Part shown: in pieces, positions 42,387-51,132 of the stretch
Layout: every line of letters begins with the position of its first letter
Position numbering within the stretch: position 1 is the first letter of the stretch
Assembly: GCA_036269075.1 (NCBI GenBank)
Contig: DATASX010000120.1
Coordinates: forward strand, 17,085-81,084
Length of the DNA stretch: 64,000 bases
Reading direction: 5' to 3'
Origin: Sporichthyaceae bacterium
GTDB lineage: Bacteria > Actinomycetota > Actinomycetes > Sporichthyales > Sporichthyaceae
Made by a program: the position numbers and the translations under genes
Notes under the pieces: generated by a model
Database searches by the model: none
Told to the model about the DNA's origin: nothing
The model's input: only the letters and a program-made list of their open reading frames with translations

Positions 42387-42964
42387 ATCCGGTGCCGATC
42401 CGGGTGCTGACCTGGGACCTCGGGGCGGTGCGCGCCGATGCCGCGCAGATCGCCGCGGCGATCCGCGCGGTCCGGCCCGACTTCGCGTGCCTGCAAGGGG
42501 CACCGACCCGGTTGCGCTGGCGCTCCCGCTCGGCGGGGGTGGCTCGGCAGGCCGAGATGCTGACCGCCGGTGGCGGCCGGTCCGGCGGCGGCAATCTGGT
42601 GCTGGCCAGCTTCCGGATGCACGTCTTCGGGTCTCAGCAGTCGATCGCCGGGCCTGACGGGTCGGACGTCGCGCTGGCCGTGGCCGAGGTGTCCCGGGTG
42701 CGGGTGGTGGTGTGCGCGACCCGGCTGGGGACGGCGAGCCCGGAGCGGTCCACGCGGGCGAGCGAACTGGTCGACAGGCTCAAGGCGTTCGGCGGCCGCC
42801 ACCAGATCCTGTGCGCGGAGCCGACGGCCAACCCGGCCGGCGCGATCCAGGTGTCGCCCGGGGTGCGGGTGCTGGACTGGTGGTTGGGCGAGGGTCCGAC
42901 CACCACGGCCACCGAGCGGGAGCGTCCGGTGGTGGCCGACCTGCTACTCGGAACGGTCGACTGA
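42383..42964 (+). CDS. Degenerate endonuclease/exonuclease/phosphatase-fold protein
   Basis: The 193-residue protein follows the endonuclease/exonuclease/phosphatase pattern (VLTWDLGAVRADAAQIAAAIRAVRPDFACLQ, then LVLASFRMHV, VVVCATRLGTASPERSTRASELVDRL), but the catalytic residues appear lost. The usual Asn after the first strand is Asp (TWDL), the metal-binding Glu of LQE is Gly (CLQGAP), the His strand reads CATRL, and the DxN motif is AEPTAN. It is also shorter than active members. It is probably a pseudoenzyme or a decaying gene. The GTG start overlaps the ROK kinase stop, so it is still co-translated. Confidence 0.6.
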   Translation: MNPVPIRVLTWDLGAVRADAAQIAAAIRAVRPDFACLQGAPTRLRWRSRSAGVARQAEMLTAGGGRSGGGNLVLASFRMHVFGSQQSIAGPDGSDVALAVAEVSRVRVVVCATRLGTASPERSTRASELVDRLKAFGGRHQILCAEPTANPAGAIQVSPGVRVLDWWLGEGPTTTATERERPVVADLLLGTVD

Positions 42965-42977
42965 CGACCGGCAGCGC

Positions 42978-43709
42978 TCAGACGACGGCCCCGTCGTCGG
43001 GCCCGGAACCGTCGGCGTCGCGCATCCGGTAGATCAACGCCGCGGCGCCGCCGATGAACGCGCCGAGCGCGAGCATCTCGTCGCCGTAGAACAGGTACCA
43101 GCCCAGCCAGCCGCGCAGCACCAGGTCGATCGGGAGCAGCGCCACGCCGAGCCAGGCCAGCTTGGTCTTGGCATCCAGCCGGGGCAGCGGCGGCGGGGGC
43201 GGCGGGACGAAGTGCTCCTCCGGGTCCGGCGGCGGCGGCGCGACCGGTCGCGGTGTGAGATCGGCCCAGGCCGAAACCGTAGGCAGGCTCGGTCCGGCGG
43301 GCTCGTCGGCGGAGGCGTCCTCGGAGACCGGCCAAGGCGGCACCGGCTCGCTGGTGGTCTTGTCCCAACCGGCCACGATCGCCTGCCAGGCCGCGTCGGA
43401 CTCGGCCTGGGTCAGCACGGGCGCGCGGCCGGAGCCGAGCACGGTTTCGGAGAACTCCGGCATCCGCTCGCGCAGCACCTCGCGGGCCCGGCCGGTGCCC
43501 TCGGCATCGACCCACACCCGGTCGGTCGGCCGGTCCGGCAACTGGATGTCCAGGTACGGCCCGCGGTGGCCGGGCGCCGGGGCGGCGTAGGCGGCGACTC
43601 CCTCCGCGCGCAGCGCCTCCAGCAGGGCATCGGCGAAGTGCGGTTCCAAGTCGACCAACGGGGTGTACCGGGCCGCGGGCAGGCCGTTGCTACGGCCCGG
43701 AGTGGTCAC
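42978..43709 (-). CDS. Hypothetical membrane protein with N-terminal soluble domain
   Basis: The 243-residue protein starts VTTPGRSNGLPAARYTPLVDLEPHFADALLEALRAEGVAAYAAP. It has a small alpha/beta domain (about 15-85, containing GPYLDIQLPDRPTDRVWVDAE), an acidic Pro-rich middle (PPPPDPEEHFVPPPPPPLP), and two C-terminal hydrophobic segments (LAWLGVALLPIDLVLRGWLGWYLF and MLALGAFIGGAAALIY). I recognise it only as a conserved-looking actinobacterial membrane protein; no function. The GTG start (43707-43709) overlaps the TGA of a micro-ORF that joins it to the upstream esterase gene. Confidence 0.7.
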   Translation of the reverse strand: MTTPGRSNGLPAARYTPLVDLEPHFADALLEALRAEGVAAYAAPAPGHRGPYLDIQLPDRPTDRVWVDAEGTGRAREVLRERMPEFSETVLGSGRAPVLTQAESDAAWQAIVAGWDKTTSEPVPPWPVSEDASADEPAGPSLPTVSAWADLTPRPVAPPPPDPEEHFVPPPPPPLPRLDAKTKLAWLGVALLPIDLVLRGWLGWYLFYGDEMLALGAFIGGAAALIYRMRDADGSGPDDGAVV

Positions 43710-43786
43710 CGGCGCACCCGCGTTCGCAAGGAACCCGCTGGAGGTGGCTGGCACGGTGACATTGATTCGCTCGCGAGCTCGCTCAT
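43706..43786 (-). CDS. Bridge micro-ORF, MSELASESMS repeat type (26 codons)
   Basis: It encodes MSELASESMSPCQPPPAGSL then RTRVRR. The ATG overlaps the stop of the preceding micro-ORF (ATGA) and the TGA overlaps the GTG of the downstream membrane-protein gene (GTGA). The peptide aligns residue for residue with the micro-ORFs at 52593 and 52516 (MSE.ASESMS..QP.P....RT.VRR), so reading frame as well as DNA is conserved between copies. Confidence 0.5.
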   Translation of the reverse strand: MSELASESMSPCQPPPAGSLRTRVRR

Positions 43787-43839
43787 GGCAAGCCCGTTGG
43801 ACGGCGAGCGGCCTCGCCCGGGAGCCCGGCCTCGGTCAT
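43783..43839 (-). CDS. Bridge micro-ORF following the esterase gene (18 codons)
   Basis: It encodes MTEAGLPGEAARRPTGLP. The ATG overlaps the esterase stop (ATGA) and its TGA overlaps the next micro-ORF's ATG (ATGA). It is not an obvious copy of the repeat; it may be the original coupled start region or an older, diverged copy. Confidence 0.35.
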   Translation of the reverse strand: MTEAGLPGEAARRPTGLP

Positions 43840-44600
43840 GGGCGCTCCGCCGCGGCCGGCGCCAGCCGACGGACGAACTCCAGGCTGGCGTCGAAGATCC
43901 GCGGCGCGTCGTGGTCGAGGGTCGCCACGTGGTAGCTGTCGTGCAGGACGATCTCGGTTACGTCGCGCGAGGACACCCGAGCCAGCACCATCGCCGAGCT
44001 CTCCGACTCCACGATGTGGTCGGTGTAGCTGCGCATCAGCAGCACCGGCTGGGTGACCCGGGGCAGGTCGGCCTGCACCGTCGGCCAGGTGCGGCGCAGC
44101 GACTCCAGTGCCCGCAGCGGGTTGCGGTCGTAGGCCAGCTCGTGGACGCCGGGCTTGCGGATGTCGTCGCCGATCGCCGGGAAGCTGCCGATGAAGCGGT
44201 GCAGCACCGGCAGCAGCCGCAGCCGGGGGTCGCGGCCGAGCACGGACGGGTTGACCACCACGACCCCGGCCACGGCCGAGCCGTTGCACTGGGCCAGCCG
44301 CAGCGCCAGCGTCCCGCCCATCGACAGGCCCATCACGAAGACCTGCTCGCAGCGTTCGCGCAGCGCGACGAATTCGCGTTCGACGCAGGAGTACCAGTCG
44401 GACCAGTTGGTCATGTTGGCGTCCTGCCAACTGGTGCCGTGCCCGGGCAGCCGCGGCAGTGCGACGGTCAGCCCCGCGGCCGCCAGGTACTGCGCCCAGG
44501 GCCGCATCGACTGCGGGGTCCCGGTGAACCCGTGGCACAGCAGAGCCCCGACGCTGCCGCCGCTGTGGTGGTAAGGCTCGGCGCCCCGCAAAACTGGCAA
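43836..44600 (-). CDS. Alpha/beta-hydrolase, carboxylesterase / monoacylglycerol lipase-like
   Basis: The 254-residue hydrolase has CHGFTGTPQSM (oxyanion region), the nucleophile elbow VMGLSMGGTLALRLA, an Asp in MRSYTDHIVESES, and the His in DSYHVATLDHD. This layout matches Est30-type carboxylesterases and actinobacterial monoacylglycerol lipases. The likely substrate is a short or medium acyl ester. The start is TTG with AGGGGGCCACG before it. Its stop leads into two chained micro-ORFs and then the 42978-43709 gene. It is divergent from the acyltransferase gene, consistent with a lipid-metabolism neighbourhood including glycerol kinase. Confidence 0.88.
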   Translation of the reverse strand: MPVLRGAEPYHHSGGSVGALLCHGFTGTPQSMRPWAQYLAAAGLTVALPRLPGHGTSWQDANMTNWSDWYSCVEREFVALRERCEQVFVMGLSMGGTLALRLAQCNGSAVAGVVVVNPSVLGRDPRLRLLPVLHRFIGSFPAIGDDIRKPGVHELAYDRNPLRALESLRRTWPTVQADLPRVTQPVLLMRSYTDHIVESESSAMVLARVSSRDVTEIVLHDSYHVATLDHDAPRIFDASLEFVRRLAPAAAERP

Positions 44601-44672
44601 CGTGGCCCCCTGAAGCTCTGAATCTCTCGACGAATAGTCGCACGGCGGGGTCGTCGCGCGCTGCCTCCACCG

Positions 44673-44717
44673 GCCTGCGACTGCGCCGAGCGAGGAGCAC
44701 AGGCGAACAACAAGCGG
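44673..44717 (+). repeat. Degenerate GAGCGAGG-type repeat upstream of the acyltransferase
   Basis: The segment GCGACTGCGCCGAGCGAGGA with GCACAGGCGAACAACAAGCGG resembles the ftsL-ftsI junction sequence at 56200-56252 with a short deletion. No bridging frame was found here. Confidence 0.45.
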
Positions 44718-44761
44718 GGCCTTAGGCTTGCTCCCGCAGCCGGGGTTTGGAGGGATGTGCG

Positions 44762-45466
44762 GTGCTCTACTGGATCATGAAGTACTTCCTCCTGGGCCCG
44801 CCCCTGCGCGCCGCGTTCCGACCGTGGGTGCAGGGAGCGGAGAACATCCCGGCGAAGGGCCCGGCGATCCTGGCCAGCAACCACCTCGCGTTCTGCGACT
44901 CGTTCTTCCTGCCGCTGGTCGTCTCGCGTCGGATCACGTTCGTGGCCAAGGAGGAGTACTTCACCGGCACGGGTGTCAAGGGTCGCTTCAGCGCAGGCTT
45001 CTTCCGTGGTGTCGGGCAGATCCCGATCAACCGGTCCGGCGGCTCGGCCTCGGACGGTGCGCTCGCCGCGGGCATGTCGGTGCTGGGGCGCGGGGACCTG
45101 TTCGGGATCTACCCCGAGGGCACCCGCTCGCCGGACGGCCGGCTCTACCGCGGCCGGACCGGGGTGGCCCGGCTGGCGCTGCAGGCCGGGGTCCCGGTGC
45201 TGCCGGTCGCGATGGTCGACACCGACAAGGTGCAGCCGCCCGGCCAGGTCGTGCCGAAGATCGCCCGGGTGGGGGTGCGCATCGGCGCCCCCCTGGACTT
45301 CTCCCGGTACGCGGGCCTGGAGGACGACCGCTTCGTGCTGCGCTCGATCACCGACGAGCTGATGTACGAGCTCATGCAGTTGTCCGGCCAGGAGTACGTC
45401 GACATCTACGCCAGCGTCGCCAAGTCCACGCCCCGCTCGACCACCCCGCGCGACCGCGCCGCCTGA
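44762..45466 (+). CDS. 1-acyl-sn-glycerol-3-phosphate acyltransferase (PlsC family)
   Basis: This enzyme adds the second acyl chain to lysophosphatidate in phospholipid synthesis. The 234-residue protein has the catalytic NHLAFCD (NHx4D) at about 44-50, a substrate-binding GVGQIPINRSGG, and IYPEGTRSPDGRLYRGRTGVARLAL. It ends with a Ser/Thr/Arg-rich tail. The GTG at 44762 has GGAGGG seven bases upstream. Its place matches Rv2182c, next to the ATPase/SRPBCC group. It converges on glpK with a very strong hairpin between. Which position it acylates is inferred from family only. Confidence 0.88.
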   Translation: MLYWIMKYFLLGPPLRAAFRPWVQGAENIPAKGPAILASNHLAFCDSFFLPLVVSRRITFVAKEEYFTGTGVKGRFSAGFFRGVGQIPINRSGGSASDGALAAGMSVLGRGDLFGIYPEGTRSPDGRLYRGRTGVARLALQAGVPVLPVAMVDTDKVQPPGQVVPKIARVGVRIGAPLDFSRYAGLEDDRFVLRSITDELMYELMQLSGQEYVDIYASVAKSTPRSTTPRDRAA

Positions 45467-45485
45467 CCCGCCGTCCCCCGGACTG

Positions 45486-45547
45486 CACTTCTGCTGCCCG
45501 TCGCACCTATCAGGGCGCCCTGATAGGTGCGACAGGCAGCAGAAGTG
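45486..45547. terminator. 31-bp near-perfect inverted repeat between acyltransferase and glpK
   Basis: The arms 45486-45516 and 45517-45547 match at 30 of 31 positions with no spacer; the outer part reads CACTTCTGCTGCC and the inner CACCTATCAGGGC. It would make an exceptionally stable hairpin in either direction and serves two convergent genes. Confidence 0.9.
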
Positions 45548-45553
45548 GATGGT

Positions 45554-47034
<1,481 letters not shown>

Positions 47035-47038
<4 letters not shown>

Positions 47039-47094
47039 CGCGCGCTCGCTTCCGGCGGGCACTGTGACATTGATTCACTCGCAAGCTCGCTCAT
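47035..47094 (-). CDS. Leader micro-ORF of glpK, MSELASESMS repeat type (19 codons)
   Basis: It encodes MSELASESMSQCPPEASAR. Its TGA overlaps the glpK GTG (GTGA). It is the 5'-most frame of the transcript, so here the repeat forms an upstream ORF rather than a bridge between two genes. The first 11 residues are identical or nearly so to the copies at 43706 and 52593; the tail is shorter and different. Confidence 0.5.
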
Positions 47095-47139
47095 GTCCGG
47101 CGACCTTACGCAGCCGGTGATCCCGATAACGTGGCGTCC

Positions 47140-47904
47140 GTGAGTGATGGGCCGAACCTGCGGCAACGGGTCCGAACCGCGGTGATCCGCGAGGCGCTCG
47201 AGGAGGCGCTGGCGCGGCGGGCGGCGGAGGTCGGCCGGGCCGACCTCGAGGTGCTCGACGTCGGCGGCGGGACGGGCGGGTTCGCCGTTCCGGTGGCCGC
47301 CCTCGGGCACCGGGTCACGGTGCTGGAGCCGAGCCCCGACGCGCTGGCCGCGTTGGACCGGCGCGCGGCGGACGCCGATGTCGCGACGCTCATCCGCTCG
47401 GTCCAGGACGACGCGAGCCGGCTCGGCGAGCTGTTCCCGCCCGAGAGCTTCGACGTCGTGCTGTGCCACGGGGTACTCGAGCACGTCGAGGAGCCCAACG
47501 CGGTCCTGGCCGCGGCGGCCACGCTGCTCCGGACGGGTGGACCTATCAGCGTGCTGGCCGCCAATCGCAACGCCGCCGTTCTGGCCCGTGCGGTGGCCGG
47601 GCATCTCGACCAGGCCCGCGCGGCGTTGGTCGACCCGGCCGGGCGCTGGGGCGACCGCGACCCGCTGCCGCGTCGCTTCGCACCTGAGGACCTGCCGCCG
47701 ATGTTCGCCGCCGCGGGGCTGAGCATCACCGCGGTGCACGGCATTCGCGTCTGTTCGGACCTGGTCCCGGCCGGGTTGGTGGACGGCGACCCCGCCCGCT
47801 CCGCCGAGTTGCTCGACCTGGAGACCCAACTGGCGGTCCGGCCCGAGTTCCTCGTCGTGGCCGCCCAGCTGCACGTGCTGGCGACCCGCGGCGCGGTGAT
47901 GTAA
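47140..47904 (+). CDS. SAM-dependent methyltransferase (class I)
   Basis: The 254-residue protein has a SAM-binding motif VLDVGGGTGGFAVPVAALG at about 43-61, VTVLEPSPDAL (acidic end of strand 2), SFDVVLCHGVLEHVEEPNAVLAAAATLL and GGPISVLAANRNAAVLARAV. The pattern is that of SmtA/CmoM-like methyltransferases; the substrate is unknown. The GTG at 47140 was chosen; a GTG three codons upstream is possible. It is divergent from glpK, whose leader ORF begins 45 bp away. In Streptomyces a similar methyltransferase also precedes a DUF3040 gene, from memory. Confidence 0.85.
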   Translation: MSDGPNLRQRVRTAVIREALEEALARRAAEVGRADLEVLDVGGGTGGFAVPVAALGHRVTVLEPSPDALAALDRRAADADVATLIRSVQDDASRLGELFPPESFDVVLCHGVLEHVEEPNAVLAAAATLLRTGGPISVLAANRNAAVLARAVAGHLDQARAALVDPAGRWGDRDPLPRRFAPEDLPPMFAAAGLSITAVHGIRVCSDLVPAGLVDGDPARSAELLDLETQLAVRPEFLVVAAQLHVLATRGAVM

Positions 47905-48083
47905 CACACCCGGATCGGGGTCGAACGGTCCACGCCGGGTATTCCGGTGTGGAGCTGGGGGTGAACTGTTGTCCAGGTCGGGTTACAAGCGCGCCCTTGC
48001 CTGCTTATTCTGGCAGGTGAGACTTCTCAGGGGAGAGCTCTCGGGAGCGGGCGACCGCGATTGCGGCCGAGGAGGAGGTATCC

Positions 48084-48476
48084 GTGCCGCTGTCTGAGCA
48101 CGAACAGCGTCTGCTCGAGCAGATGGAGCGGGCCCTCTACGCGGAGGACCCGAAGTTCGTGTCGTCGCTGCGCGGGACCGACCTTCGTAGTCACTACCGG
48201 CGGCGGGCTGCCCAGGCTGCCGCCGGCTTCGTCCTGGGCATCGCCGCACTGCTCACCGGGGTGATCGCCAAGGGCCCGCTGATTGCGGTGGGTGTCCTCG
48301 GCTTCGTGGTGATGCTGGCCTCGGCGTTGTTCGCGGTCTCCAGCTGGCGCAAGGTGACCGGCGGCGACGCTGCCGCGGCCCGGCCCGCGCAGAAATCGGG
48401 CAAGCAGCGTCCGGCCAAGCGCAGCGTCACCGACCGCTTCGAGGACCGCTGGCGCAAGCGTCGAGACCAGGGCTGA
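48084..48476 (+). CDS. DUF3040 membrane protein
   Basis: The 130-residue protein begins MPLSEHEQRLLEQMERALYAEDPKFVSSLR, the hallmark of DUF3040, followed by two membrane helices (AAGFVLGIAALLTGVIA and LIAVGVLGFVVMLASALFAV) and a basic tail (RPAKRSVTDRFEDRWRKRRDQG). Members are small actinobacterial membrane proteins near the dcw cluster; the function is unknown. The GTG start has a perfect AGGAGG five bases upstream, implying strong translation. A long hairpin follows the stop. Confidence 0.92.
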   Translation: MPLSEHEQRLLEQMERALYAEDPKFVSSLRGTDLRSHYRRRAAQAAAGFVLGIAALLTGVIAKGPLIAVGVLGFVVMLASALFAVSSWRKVTGGDAAAARPAQKSGKQRPAKRSVTDRFEDRWRKRRDQG

Positions 48477-48488
48477 GAGGCCGGAAGG

Positions 48489-48528
48489 GGCCGACCCATG
48501 TTCGCGGAGAGCGCGAACCGGGTCGGCC
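48489..48528. terminator. Hairpin after the DUF3040 gene
   Basis: GGCCGACCC (48489-48497) pairs with GGGTCGGCC (48520-48528) and, inside it, GTTCGCG (48500-48506) with CGCGAAC (48512-48518). It lies between convergent genes. Confidence 0.8.
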
Positions 48529-48589
48529 TCTCGCTGTTCATTGCGTCGCTTCGCGCCGCCGGCGGGGGCTTCGCCACAGGCGATTGAGG

Positions 48590-48630
48590 CGAGCGGAGCG
48601 CGAGCAAGCGAGCTTGCGAGCCTGCTCGTG
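48590..48630 (+). repeat. GAGCGAGC-type degenerate repeat in the DUF3040 / transglutaminase gap
   Basis: GCGAGCAAGCGAGCTTGCGA and adjoining GAGCGGAGC resemble the core of the junction repeats. The rest of the 265-bp gap holds small inverted repeats and no gene I can see. Confidence 0.4.
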
Positions 48631-48741
48631 GCTCCCGAGCCAAGTGAAGCCTGTTGACCGGTTGGACCGGGCGAAGCCCGCTTCAACCGGGAACACCCGC
48701 ACCCCCATTTTCGGTGGCTGCGCCCAAGGATCCGGCGCGGC

Positions 48742-51132
48742 TCAGTCGCCGGCTCGGCGGGGGAGCAAGGCGCGCGCCCAGGGGCGTCCGTCTGCTCGCC
48801 CGCGGTTGACCACGGCGACGGCGCCGACCCACAGCGACTTGGGCAACGCGACGGCCAGCACCCGACGCCAGGGCCCGGCGTTGCGGCGCAGCTCGGCCTC
48901 GACATGGATCGCCGCGGCTCGCAGCTGATCGGGCACCGCGACCGCGGTGCCCGCACGGGCGTATCGGGTGCGTTCGACCGTCCCGCTGACGTGGGTCAGG
49001 GCGCCGGCGCCGACCGCGGACAGCCCGCCGTCGGCGGTCAGCTGGGCGCTGGTCTGCCGCGGGGTGCGGGCCACCGGCCACGGGTAACCCAGGTCGAGGG
49101 CCTCGTCGCGCAGCTCGCTCCAGGCCGCTTCGGCGGCATCCGCGGCAGCGGCCCCCGGTGCCCGGGCGGCCGCTATGACCGCCCAGCGTCGCCGGCGCCG
49201 TAGCACCCGGACCAGGGCCGGGGACAGCAGCAGGAGCAACGGCAGCCAGCTCCAGAAGTAGAGCAACGTCTTCCACAGCGGGCGCTGCGCCGGCGGATTC
49301 GGTGTCGGCGGGGTGTTCGGGCTCTGGCACTGCGGTGCGTCCGGGGTGGCCGAGCAGTCGGCCTGGCCGCTGTCGGCGGACGAGGCGCCCGCCGAGGAGC
49401 CCGCGGAGCTGCTGCCGGGCTGCGGCGACGGGGTCGACTCGGTGCTCTGTCCGGTGTCCGGCGTCTGGTTCTGCTGCTGCTTGGTGATCAGCCAGTTCGG
49501 GGCGTGCGGGTCGGAGCTCGCGCTGCCGGGGGTCGGCTCGAACCGCTCCCAGCCGATGTTCGGCAGCCACAGCTCCGGCCAGGCGTGGGCGTCGTGGGCG
49601 CTGATGATCCGGTTGCCCGCGTCGCCGAGCCGGCCCGAGGTGAACCCGACGTCGACCCGGGCCGGAATCCCGAGCATCCGCGCCATTACGGCCATCGTCG
49701 CCGCGAACTGCTCGCAGAATCCGTGCCGGAACCGCAGGAAGTCGACGATCGCCTGGTCACCGGTCCCGGGGGTGGTCTTCAGGTCGTAGACGAAGTTGCC
49801 CGGGGCAGTGAACCAGGCCTGCAGCGCCTGCCCGATCTCCAGCGGGCCCTTGGCGTCGGCGGTGATCCGCTGCGCGGCCTGCTTCACCGACGCGGCGATG
49901 TCCGTCGGCAGTTGGAGGTATGGCTCCAGGTAGGAGGTGATCGCGATGTTGCTCGCGACGTCCGAGGCCTTGGCGTTCAGATCGTCGCTGGTGACCGAGT
50001 AGTTCAGCCCGGAGATCTGATCTCGGCCTTTGTGGCTGACGATGTTCTCGGTCAGCGGGTCCAGCCGCCACTGCCCGGGGACCGTCACCTTGATGGTCGG
50101 GTACGGCATCGGCAGGTAGTCGGACTCGAACCCGGCGGCGGCGCTGATCGTGGTGTCGACCGGGGAGACGTCGATCGCAGGCGACAGACCGACCGGGTCG
50201 GCCAGTTGGGGGTCGAACGAGTCGACCTTGCGCTTCCCGGCCTTCCACTCGGTGCCGTCGAAGCTGTCGAGGGTCACGGTCCGCAGGTAGACGTCGCCCG
50301 GGTGGGCGGAGGTCGTCGTGATGTTCATCAGGTCGGTGTCGATGGGCTGGACCAGATCCCCACGCATGGTCACCAACGGGTTCAGCGTGGTGATCGTCTT
50401 CGCCTTTGTCGTCTGGCCGAATCCCTTGTGGGCCTCGTAGCGGCCGTTGATCTTCGGGGTCACGGAGGGCACGACCATCGCCAGCGCCAGCACGACCACG
50501 CCGATGCGAGGGGCCAGCCGGTCGCGCTTCTCGGCGATCAGCATCAGGAAGGCGACGGCCGGGGCGAGGAACAGTGCGCCGGACTCCTGGCCGAAGGCGA
50601 CCGGGAAGATCTCCATCGCCAGCAGGGGGACGCCGGCCAACGCGACCTTGCCCGCGGATCCCGCGACGAGGTCCACCGCGAGGGCGACCAACGCCGCCAT
50701 GCACACCACGGCGAACGTCAAGGCGCCGTCGGGGTGCAAGGGCGGGGTGAGCACGAAGAGCTGGTGCCACGCCGTGCGGGTCAGGTGACCGAGCTGGCGG
50801 AACGCGGCACGGGTCGGCAGCGTCCCGCCGGCCAGCTCGCCCGGGGTGAACATCAGCAGCACGAACTCGAAGCCTGCGACCAGTTGGCACACGACGATGA
50901 GGTCATGGTTGAGCCGGAGGCTCCGGCCGCCGACGCCGAGCGCGGCGATCAGCGTCATCACACCGACCGACCGGGCGTACCAGCCTCCGCCGTGCAGTTC
51001 GGAGAACAGCACGCTGACCGCGAGCACCGCCGCCAGCCAGCCGAGGATGCCTCGGCGCAGCGGCGAGTCCACCCCCGGGCGACCGCCGGCGGTGGCTACC
51101 GGTGTCTGCGGCCGTGTCGCGGTGGTGGTCAT
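48742..51132 (-). CDS. Transglutaminase-like membrane protein (TgpA family)
   Basis: The 796-residue protein has about seven N-terminal membrane segments (TgpA_N/DUF3488 region, residues 25-240), then an extracytoplasmic transglutaminase-like domain with FRHGFCEQFAATMAVMARMLGIPARVDVGF (Cys), SAHDAHAWPELWLPNIGWERFEPTPG (His and Asp), a Ser/Pro/Gln-rich linker, a further membrane segment (LYFWSWLPLLLLLSPALV) and a DUF4129-like C terminus. It may cross-link or hydrolyse envelope proteins; the substrate is unknown. The ATG overlaps the DUF58 stop (ATGA), completing the moxR-DUF58-transglutaminase operon. A longer frame reading into DUF58 is rejected. Confidence 0.9.
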   Translation of the reverse strand: MTTTATRPQTPVATAGGRPGVDSPLRRGILGWLAAVLAVSVLFSELHGGGWYARSVGVMTLIAALGVGGRSLRLNHDLIVVCQLVAGFEFVLLMFTPGELAGGTLPTRAAFRQLGHLTRTAWHQLFVLTPPLHPDGALTFAVVCMAALVALAVDLVAGSAGKVALAGVPLLAMEIFPVAFGQESGALFLAPAVAFLMLIAEKRDRLAPRIGVVVLALAMVVPSVTPKINGRYEAHKGFGQTTKAKTITTLNPLVTMRGDLVQPIDTDLMNITTTSAHPGDVYLRTVTLDSFDGTEWKAGKRKVDSFDPQLADPVGLSPAIDVSPVDTTISAAAGFESDYLPMPYPTIKVTVPGQWRLDPLTENIVSHKGRDQISGLNYSVTSDDLNAKASDVASNIAITSYLEPYLQLPTDIAASVKQAAQRITADAKGPLEIGQALQAWFTAPGNFVYDLKTTPGTGDQAIVDFLRFRHGFCEQFAATMAVMARMLGIPARVDVGFTSGRLGDAGNRIISAHDAHAWPELWLPNIGWERFEPTPGSASSDPHAPNWLITKQQQNQTPDTGQSTESTPSPQPGSSSAGSSAGASSADSGQADCSATPDAPQCQSPNTPPTPNPPAQRPLWKTLLYFWSWLPLLLLLSPALVRVLRRRRRWAVIAAARAPGAAAADAAEAAWSELRDEALDLGYPWPVARTPRQTSAQLTADGGLSAVGAGALTHVSGTVERTRYARAGTAVAVPDQLRAAAIHVEAELRRNAGPWRRVLAVALPKSLWVGAVAVVNRGRADGRPWARALLPRRAGD

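Noticed and set aside
48477..48741. Possible small RNA or gene in the gap after DUF3040
   Set aside because: Only a terminator hairpin, small inverted repeats and a decayed GAGCGAGC repeat are visible; no promoter or frame could be supported.
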